Of a stretch of 10,180 nt of DNA, positions 5,912 to 10,180 are shown piece by piece. The notes beneath the pieces were generated by a model. The model saw only the letters and a program-made list of their open reading frames with translations, had not been told where the DNA came from and searched no databases. The position numbers were made by a program, and so were the translations under genes. The DNA comes from an uncultured Collinsella sp. GTDB taxonomy: Bacteria; Actinomycetota; Coriobacteriia; Coriobacteriales; Coriobacteriaceae. The stretch's first letter is position 1. Each line of letters begins with the position of its first letter. The DNA lies in assembly GCA_900549275.1 (NCBI GenBank), contig URNU01000029.1, positions 1 to 10,180 of the forward strand, in the 5' to 3' direction.

Positions 5912-7375
5912 ATGAGCTCTGAAAAACGAGGAACGATTGGTTCGTTCGCTCTGCTGGGCATGACGGTCGCCGCCGTGTTCGGTATCAAGAACATCATCAA
6001 CAACAACGCGGCCATCGGCTTGGCAGCTGCGCCGTCGTTCTTCTTCGCCACGCTTTTGTACTTTGTCCCCTATACCCTGGTTACCGCCGAGTTCGTCGGC
6101 CTCAACAAGGACTCCGAGTCTGGCGTGTACGCATGGGTTAAGACCTCGATGGGTGGTCGCTGGGCGTTCCTGACGGCATTTAGCTACTGGTTTGTTAACC
6201 TGTTCTTCTTTGCGTCCGTCCTGCCCAACGTCATCATCTACGCGAGCTACGTGTTCTTTGGTGCCAACGCCGAGCTTTCGCAGCTGTGGATCACCATTAT
6301 CGAGATCGTCGTCTTTGCTATCGCCACGTGGGTTTCGACCAAGGGCGCTAAGTGGATCGGCTCCATTTCCTCCTTCGGTTCGACCGCGGCTCTCGGCCTG
6401 ACCGCCGTGTTCATCCTGCTGTCCCTGGCTGCTGCCTTTGGCGGCGTTGAGTTCGCTACGGCTCCTACTCCCGCTAACATGGCTCCCGACATGAGCAACT
6501 TCGCAACTGCGTGGGGCTTCTTCGGTACGCTTGCCTGGATCATCCAGGGCGTTGGCGGCGCTGAGTCTGTCGGCGTGTTCCTTAACGACCTTAAGGGTGG
6601 CGTCAAGGCCTTCGTGCGCACCGTCGTTATCGCCGGCCTGACCATCGGCCTTCTGTATGCAGGCGCTTCGCTGCTGGTCAACCTGTTCATCCCCGAGGGC
6701 GGCGTTGCCATCTCCACCGGTATCTTCGACGTATTTGGCGCTGTCTTTGCCCACTTTGGCATTCCCATGGAAGTGTCTACGCGCGCCATCGGCTTGATCC
6801 TTCTCGCCGCCACGCTGGGCTCCCTCATGATGTGGACCTCCGCTCCCATCAAGGTCTTCTTCACCGAGATCCCCAAGGGCGTCTTTGGTAGCAAGATCGT
6901 CGAGCTCAACGAGCATGGCATTCCTGCCCGCGCTGCTTGGCTGCAGTTCGCCATCGTCGTCCCCATCCTGATCATTCCGGCCCTGGGCTCCGGTAACCTC
7001 GACGACCTGCTCATGATCGTCACCAACATGACGGCTGCCACCGCTCTGCTCCCACCGCTGCTGATTTTGCTTGCCTACTTTATGCTGCGCAAGAACTTTG
7101 ACGCCGCTCCCCGTGGCTTCCGCATGGGTTCGCGCAGCTTTGGCCTGGTCGTTGCCGCATTCCTGCTTGTGGTCTTCTGCTTCGTGCTTATCTGCGGCAC
7201 CATTCCGCTCGATCAGCCGCTGTGGCTGACGCTGGTCTACAACGTTGGCGGCGTGGTTGTCTTCTTGGGCCTTGCCGTGATGTGGTACAACCGCTACATC
7301 AACCGCCTGCGCGAGACCGATCCCGAGGCCGCCGAGAACGAGCTTCGCCCTTCCGTCCTCGATATGATGGAGTAG
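5912..7375 (+). CDS. APC-superfamily permease, glutamate:GABA-antiporter-like
   Basis: A 487-residue membrane transporter with about twelve hydrophobic helices. The first, LLGMTVAAVFGIKNIINNN (residues ~14-32), has the small-residue break typical of APC helix 1. A hydrophilic segment, TEIPKGVFGSKIVELNEHG (~320-340), matches the cytoplasmic loop after helix 8. The C-terminal tail is charged and short. The family usually exchanges amino acids or amines, and the substrate cannot be read from the sequence. I recall an uncharacterised APC-type gene, ygjI, after ebgC in E. coli, so this may be its counterpart; I did not align them. ATG at 5912 is preferred over the TTG at 5900 because GGGAGGG (5902-5908) sits just before it and would lie inside the longer reading. 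It is separated from ebgC by 153 bases with a terminator-like hairpin, so its expression may be only partly tied to ebgAC. Confidence 0.85.
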   Translation: MSSEKRGTIGSFALLGMTVAAVFGIKNIINNNAAIGLAAAPSFFFATLLYFVPYTLVTAEFVGLNKDSESGVYAWVKTSMGGRWAFLTAFSYWFVNLFFFASVLPNVIIYASYVFFGANAELSQLWITIIEIVVFAIATWVSTKGAKWIGSISSFGSTAALGLTAVFILLSLAAAFGGVEFATAPTPANMAPDMSNFATAWGFFGTLAWIIQGVGGAESVGVFLNDLKGGVKAFVRTVVIAGLTIGLLYAGASLLVNLFIPEGGVAISTGIFDVFGAVFAHFGIPMEVSTRAIGLILLAATLGSLMMWTSAPIKVFFTEIPKGVFGSKIVELNEHGIPARAAWLQFAIVVPILIIPALGSGNLDDLLMIVTNMTAATALLPPLLILLAYFMLRKNFDAAPRGFRMGSRSFGLVVAAFLLVVFCFVLICGTIPLDQPLWLTLVYNVGGVVVFLGLAVMWYNRYINRLRETDPEAAENELRPSVLDMME

Positions 7376-7422
7376 CGGCTAGGATTAATCTACGGCTGTG
7401 GAATAAATCGATTCCCTTTCCT

Positions 7423-7452
7423 AAGGAGGGGCCTTACGAGGCCCCTCCTTTT
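7423..7452 (+). terminator. Rho-independent terminator of the permease gene
   Basis: A perfect 11-bp GC-rich stem, AAGGAGGGGCC (7423-7433) with GGCCCCTCCTT (7440-7450), has a six-base loop and a TTTT ending at 7452. It begins 48 bases after the permease stop and closes the ebg region. Confidence 0.92.
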
Positions 7453-7478
7453 GTGTTTTGGGGCATGGTCTTGGCCCC

Positions 7479-7700
7479 CGTGGTCAAAAAATGCCAAATA
7501 TGAGTACTGTTGCAAAAGAAGTGCCATATTTTTCGGCCTGCTCTGAGCGAAAATGGGCTCAAAATCGATTTATCTAACTCCCTTTAAAGGGCGTTTGACG
7601 GCTTTCAACCTCTTCGAATCGCTCAAATTAGGCAATTTGCTCTCGATTTTGCTGCTACTAAATTGGTGACAGTACTCATATTTGCCACTTTTTGACCACG
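7479..7700. repeat. 222-bp AT-rich element with long terminal inverted repeats (MITE-like)
   Basis: The ends are inverted copies: 7479-7510 and 7669-7700 match over 32 bases with two mismatches (left core AATGCCAAATATGAGTACT, right core on the other strand AGTGGCAAATATGAGTACT). The interior holds no gene. It contains a perfect palindrome, CCCTTTAAAGGG (7580-7591), a degenerate direct copy of the end motif (about 7514-7532, with AAGTGCCATATTTTT), and short inverted pairs (TGAGCGA 7544-7550 with TCGCTCA 7619-7625; AAAATCGA 7561-7568 with TCGATTTT 7643-7650). If the ends are taken as TGGTC/GACCA, a CG dinucleotide lies on each side, which could be a short target duplication or just part of the repeat. 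It may be a non-autonomous mobile element, a dispersed regulatory repeat, or the source of a long RNA hairpin. Confidence 0.8.
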
Positions 7701-7736
7701 AGGTGTTCAGAGGAGCTCTCGAGAAGCATCTAACGG

Positions 7737-7742
7737 TACAAT
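7737..7742 (+). promoter_or_regulatory. Possible -10 for the HPr gene
   Basis: TACAAT matches the -10 consensus at five of six positions and lies 55 bases before the HPr ATG. No -35 is recognisable at 16-18 bases upstream. Because a terminator and the inverted-repeat element lie before it, HPr must have its own promoter, and this is the best candidate. Confidence 0.35.
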
Positions 7743-7797
7743 AGCTACCACGTGGCTGGGTTTTGCCGGCCGAATGTGCGATGTCGTGGGAGGGGAC

Positions 7798-8046
7798 ATG
7801 GTCGAGTTTACAAAGACGATTAAAGATCCGTTGGGATTACATGCCCGCCCGGTTGCGCTGCTCTATGACATCATTGCCAAGCATCGTAGCGACGTGTCGG
7901 TCAGCATCGGCGACCGCCACACGGATGGCCGCGATGTCATGGGACTCATGGCTCTCTACGGCGAGTGCGGCGAGGACATCATCTTCCGCGTTTCGGGCGT
8001 AGATGAGGCCTCCTGTGTCACATCGATCAGAAATCTCTCGCTTTAA
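7798..8046 (+). CDS. HPr-family phosphocarrier protein with Asp at position 46
   Basis: An 82-residue HPr, the small cytoplasmic PTS protein that takes phosphate from enzyme I on His15 and passes it to sugar-specific EIIA domains. The active-site motif LGLHARPV is intact and, with the ATG at 7798, the His is exactly residue 15 and the Arg residue 17. That numbering and the ribosome site GGGAGGGG (7788-7795) favour this start over the in-frame ATG at 7774. The second conserved block reads RDVMGLMALYGE; Gram-positive HPr proteins have Ser46-Ile-Met-Gly-Val-Met there, so residue 46 is Asp instead of the serine that HPr kinase modifies. It is a stand-alone gene between the repeat element and its own terminator, with no enzyme I gene beside it. 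It could be the general HPr or a specialised paralogue; this window alone does not decide, so no ptsH symbol is given. Confidence 0.9.
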   Translation: MVEFTKTIKDPLGLHARPVALLYDIIAKHRSDVSVSIGDRHTDGRDVMGLMALYGECGEDIIFRVSGVDEASCVTSIRNLSL

Positions 8047-8053
8047 GCATGAC

Positions 8054-8095
8054 AGGGCGTGGTAAAGGATGGTCCTTTGCCGCGCCCTTTTGTTT
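8054..8095 (+). terminator. Rho-independent terminator of the HPr gene
   Basis: A 16-pair stem (8054-8069 with 8073-8088, including two G-U pairs) has a three-base loop, followed by TTTTGTTT. It starts eight bases after the HPr stop and separates that gene from the feo operon. Confidence 0.9.
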
Positions 8096-8138
8096 CGTAT
8101 AGGAAACTTTTTCGAAATCTGAACGGGGACCCTTTCCA

Positions 8139-8192
8139 AAAAGTTAACCACGTGTTAGTTTACTAAAGCGAACATAGACGTGGTTAACTTTT
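8139..8192. promoter_or_regulatory. Perfect 15-bp inverted repeat upstream of feoA, candidate metalloregulator site
   Basis: AAAAGTTAACCACGT (8139-8153) is repeated exactly inverted at 8178-8192, around 24 bases that include TTAGT-TT-ACTAA (8155-8166). It ends 42 bases before the feoA ATG, where the promoter must be, since the preceding transcript is terminated. Iron control of feo genes in high-GC Gram-positives is commonly by DtxR/IdeR-type repressors, whose sites carry GTTAG/CTAAC halves; this match is only partial. The same bases could form an RNA stem of 15 bp, but without a downstream T run beyond the stem. No clear -35/-10 pair was found. Confidence 0.5.
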
Positions 8193-8234
8193 ATCGCGTC
8201 GATGTTGAGGACGAACTGACGTTAGGAGCCACTC

Positions 8235-8477
8235 ATGTCTTGCGGACCGCAGATGCCGGCCATGCCGCTTTCGATGGTAAAAGCGGGCGAAACCGTACGC
8301 GTGTCCCGTGTAAAGGGCAATGAGGACATGAAACACCACCTCAAGGACCTCGGCTTTGTCGAGGGCAGCGAAATCCACGTGGTGAGCTCGAGTGGCGCCA
8401 ATATCATCGTCACGGTGCTGGGCGCACGCTTTGGTATCGATTCCAAGGTTGCCATGCACATCATGACCGTCGGCTAG
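8235..8477 (+). CDS. feoA: FeoA-family protein (first copy)
   Basis: An 80-residue SH3-like protein of the FeoA family, thought to bind the cytoplasmic side of FeoB and support Fe2+ uptake. After a short N-terminal extension with one Cys and several Met (MSCGPQMPAMPLSMV), residues ~15-80 carry the family pattern: AGETVRVSRVKG, HHLKDLGFVEGSEIHVV, and the final IDSKVAMHIMTV. AGGAG (8224-8228), six bases upstream, fixes the ATG. It is the first gene of feoA-feoA-feoB, 39 bases ahead of the second copy. It is clearly diverged from that copy, so the two probably have distinct roles rather than being a recent duplication. Confidence 0.9.
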   Translation: MSCGPQMPAMPLSMVKAGETVRVSRVKGNEDMKHHLKDLGFVEGSEIHVVSSSGANIIVTVLGARFGIDSKVAMHIMTVG

Positions 8478-8516
8478 TCTGCAGCATTTCATAAAAACCG
8501 AAAGGGGGACAAGAGG

Positions 8517-8738
8517 ATGAAGACGTTGGGTGACGTTAAGGTGGGCGAGAGCTCTACCATCGTCAAGCTTCACGGTGAGGGTGCGCTTCGCCGCCACCTT
8601 ATGGACCTGGGGCTCATCAAGGGCACTTCGTTCAAGGTCGTGAAGGTTGCACCGCTCGGTGATCCGGTCGAGATCAACGTGCGCGGCTACGAGCTTTCCA
8701 TCCGCAAGGAGGAGGCCGCCGTCGTCGAGGTCCAGTAA
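8517..8738 (+). CDS. feoA: FeoA-family protein (second copy)
   Basis: A 73-residue FeoA with the compact family layout and no extension: MKTLGDVKVGESSTIVKL, RRHLMDLGLIKGTSFKVVKVAPLGDP, and VRGYELSIRKEEAAVVEV. The PLGDP-V-RGYELSIRK segment is typical of the FeoA that directly precedes FeoB, so this copy is the more likely core partner of the transporter. The ribosome site is GGGGG at 8504-8508, eight bases before the ATG; AGAGG directly before the ATG is too close to be used. feoB follows after 123 bases holding two inverted repeats. Confidence 0.93.
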   Translation: MKTLGDVKVGESSTIVKLHGEGALRRHLMDLGLIKGTSFKVVKVAPLGDPVEINVRGYELSIRKEEAAVVEVQ

Positions 8739-8766
8739 GGACTCGCGACGCATATTTCTGCAGATA

Positions 8767-8786
8767 AAGTTAGGTTTTTCTAACTT
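8767..8786. promoter_or_regulatory. Inverted repeat between feoA and feoB, candidate metalloregulator site
   Basis: AAGTTAG and CTAACTT flank a six-base centre, giving a 20-bp site with perfect 7-base arms. The GTTAG/CTAAC halves resemble DtxR/IdeR-type boxes, and the arm start AAGTTA is shared with the repeat upstream of the first feoA. It may mark an internal, separately regulated feoB promoter, but CATTAT (8807-8812) is only a weak -10. In RNA it could form a short hairpin. Confidence 0.5.
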
Positions 8787-8815
8787 AATGCAGCATCTTT
8801 GAAGCACATTATCCA

Positions 8816-8841
8816 GCCTGCGCGGAGAAAGCAGCGCAGGC
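8816..8841 (+). other. GC-rich hairpin just upstream of the feoB ribosome site
   Basis: GCCTGCGC (8816-8823) pairs perfectly with GCGCAGGC (8834-8841), loop GGAGAAAGCA, ending 20 bases before the feoB ATG. There is no T run, so it is not a terminator. It could protect the feoB message or influence translation. The loop carries a GGAG resembling a ribosome site. Confidence 0.55.
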
Positions 8842-8861
8842 ACACAAGGAAGAAGGATTGA

Positions 8862-10180
8862 ATGGCGGATTCTCAGATCCATGTCGCGTTGGCGGGTAAC
8901 CCCAACTGCGGCAAGACCACGCTTTTCAACCTGATCACCGGCGCCAACGGCTACGTTGGCAACTGGCCCGGCGTCACGGTTGAGAAAAAGGAAGCCAAGC
9001 TCCTAAGCGACAAGAACGTTACCATCACGGACCTCCCTGGCATCTACTCGCTTTCCCCCTACAGCCCCGAGGAGCAATGCTCGCGCGATTACCTCATGAG
9101 CGGCGAGCCCGATGTTGTCGTCCAAGTCGTCGATGCCACCAACCTCGAGCGTAACCTGTACCTGGCGCTTCAGGTTATCGAGACCGGCCTGCCTGTGGTC
9201 GTTGCCCTCAACATGGCCGACCTGGTCGAGAAGAACGGCGATAAGATCGATACGGACAAGCTCTCCAAGAAGCTCGGTTGCCCGGTCATGATGATCTCGG
9301 CCCTTAAGAACAAGGGCATCACGGAGCTGTTCGATCAGGTCAAGAAGTCCGCTGCTTCTAAGGGCCAGGTGCCGGAGCACAAGTTCGATTCCTCCATCGA
9401 GGACGTTCTGACGCACATCGAGAACAACCTTCCGGCGAGCGTTCCCGCCAACAAGCGCCGCTATTACGCCGTCAAGCTGTTCGAGCGTGATGCAGACGCC
9501 TGCAAGCTCATCAACCTCACTAAGGAGAAGGCCGCTCGCGTGGAGCAGCTGGTCGCCCAGTGCGAGCAGGATTGCGACGACGATGCCGAGTCCATCATCA
9601 CCGGCGAGCGCTATGGCGTGATTGCCCACATCATTGACGAGTGCCTCACCAAGGCTCCGACAAAGATGAGCACCTCCGAGAAGATCGACCGCGTGGTTAC
9701 CAACCGTATTCTGGGTCTGCCGATTTTTGTGGTCATCATGTTCTGCGTGTACTACATCGCCGTTTCCACCCTGGGCGGCGCGGTGACCGACTTCACCAAC
9801 GACCAGCTCTTTGGCACCGACGGTTGGTATGTGCTCGGTCAGGGCCGCGATGCCTACGATGCAGCCGTCGAGGCTGCGGGCGACGATGCCGACTCGGTCG
9901 ACCCGGCGCAGTACGGCCCCTATGTCCCGGGTATCACCACCGCGGTGCATGACGCCCTTGTGGCGGGCGGAACCGAGGACGGCGGTCTTGTTGACTCCCT
10001 CGTCTGCGACGGTATCGTGGCCGGCATCGGCGCCATCATGGGCTTTGTCCCGCAGATGTTCCTGTTGTTCGTGATGCTCTCTTTCCTGGAGGACTGCGGC
10101 TACATGGCCCGCGTCGCCTTCATCATGGACCGCGTGTTCCGCCGCTTTGGCCTGTCCGGTAAGTCCTTTATCCCCATGCT
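8862..10180 (+). CDS. feoB: Ferrous iron transporter FeoB, N-terminal 439 residues (3' truncated by window edge)
   Basis: The large Fe2+ transporter of the inner membrane with a fused G domain. The frame from ATG 8862 is open to the last base. G motifs: G1 GNPNCGKT (12-19), the switch I region VGNWPGVTVEKKE (32-44), G3 DLPG (57-60), G4 NMAD (117-120), G5 SAL (146-148). A helical spacer domain follows to about residue 275. The first membrane helix, ILGLPIFVVIMFCVYYIAV, starts at residue 283. Further on come GFVPQMFLLFVMLSFLEDCGYMAR and GKSFIPM, the first gate-like segment. Between them the loop is about 40 residues longer than I recall for E. coli FeoB and has an acidic cluster (~330-347). AAGGAAG (8846-8852) or AAGGA (8853-8857) serves as ribosome site. 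It completes the feoA-feoA-feoB set; the second half of the transport domain lies outside. Confidence 0.96.
   Translation, partial: MADSQIHVALAGNPNCGKTTLFNLITGANGYVGNWPGVTVEKKEAKLLSDKNVTITDLPGIYSLSPYSPEEQCSRDYLMSGEPDVVVQVVDATNLERNLYLALQVIETGLPVVVALNMADLVEKNGDKIDTDKLSKKLGCPVMMISALKNKGITELFDQVKKSAASKGQVPEHKFDSSIEDVLTHIENNLPASVPANKRRYYAVKLFERDADACKLINLTKEKAARVEQLVAQCEQDCDDDAESIITGERYGVIAHIIDECLTKAPTKMSTSEKIDRVVTNRILGLPIFVVIMFCVYYIAVSTLGGAVTDFTNDQLFGTDGWYVLGQGRDAYDAAVEAAGDDADSVDPAQYGPYVPGITTAVHDALVAGGTEDGGLVDSLVCDGIVAGIGAIMGFVPQMFLLFVMLSFLEDCGYMARVAFIMDRVFRRFGLSGKSFIPM

Larger units (their letters stand above)
7376..7797. other. Intergenic stretch between the permease and HPr genes
   Basis: 422 bases without a supportable gene. 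It holds the permease terminator (7423-7452), the 222-bp inverted-repeat element (7479-7700), a possible -10 (7737-7742) and the HPr ribosome site (7788-7795). The inside of the repeat element is clearly more AT-rich than the genes around it. Confidence 0.85.

Noticed and set aside
2615..6916. A 1433-codon open frame on the minus strand opposite ebgA, ebgC and the permease gene
   Set aside because: It lies exactly opposite three well-recognised genes, its product is rich in His, Arg, Asp and Gly with no family resemblance, and GC-rich codon bias on the plus strand commonly keeps this antisense frame open.
6247..7041. A 264-codon minus-strand frame opposite the permease
   Set aside because: It overlaps the permease entirely, has no recognisable domain and no plausible ribosome site or promoter context.
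7222..7503. A 93-codon plus-strand frame running from the permease end into the repeat element
   Set aside because: It starts inside the permease gene in another frame, crosses the terminator and has no ribosome site or recognisable product.
7774..7797. ATG at 7774 as the HPr start
   Set aside because: It would add eight residues not found in HPr and bury the ribosome site; starting at 7798 places the active-site His at residue 15.
8184..8882. A 232-codon minus-strand frame spanning both feoA genes
   Set aside because: It runs opposite two recognised feoA genes and their spacers, and its product shows no family features.
9003..9950. A 315-codon minus-strand frame opposite feoB
   Set aside because: Same antisense codon-bias effect; the plus strand carries clear FeoB G-domain and membrane motifs here.

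Overview
The window looks like chromosomal DNA from a high-GC, Gram-positive gut actinobacterium of the class Coriobacteriia; Collinsella or a close relative is my best guess. This rests on GC-rich codon use, short well-formed terminators, AGGAG-type ribosome sites and the gene mix. No 16S or marker comparison was possible. The genes appear ordinary and intact apart from the two cut by the window edges (aspS at the left, feoB at the right).

Layout. 1-777 is the C-terminal part of aspartyl-tRNA synthetase (aspS), closed by a strong terminator. 897-1913 (minus) encodes a LacI-family repressor. It diverges from an Ebg-type beta-galactosidase operon across a 377-bp control region that holds three near-identical CCGG-centred palindromes. 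2291-5299 is ebgA (GH2, large subunit) and 5303-5758 is ebgC (small subunit), three bases apart. After a 153-bp leader with hairpins, 5912-7375 encodes an APC-superfamily permease resembling the glutamate:GABA antiporter group. As I recall, E. coli also has an APC-type gene (ygjI) after ebgC, so the ebgA-ebgC-permease block may be a conserved neighbourhood. A strong terminator closes it.

7479-7700 is an AT-rich, non-coding, 222-bp element bounded by 32-bp inverted repeats with two mismatches. It resembles a MITE or a dispersed intergenic repeat and is the least explained part of the window. 7798-8046 encodes an HPr phosphocarrier whose active-site His15 is intact but whose regulatory Ser46 is replaced by Asp. 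It has its own terminator. 8235-8477 and 8517-8738 are two feoA genes, and feoB starts at 8862 and runs off the end: a ferrous-iron uptake operon. Inverted repeats with AAGTTA arms lie upstream of the first feoA and of feoB, and are candidate metalloregulator sites.

How the parts work together. The LacI-type repressor probably senses a sugar or derivative and blocks ebgAC by binding the three operators, two of which overlap the likely promoter. The permease may bring in a substrate of the same pathway, though its family normally moves amino acids. HPr belongs to PTS sugar uptake and regulation. The feo genes import Fe2+ under probable iron control. No CRISPR array, tRNA or rRNA gene, prophage or complete insertion sequence was seen.
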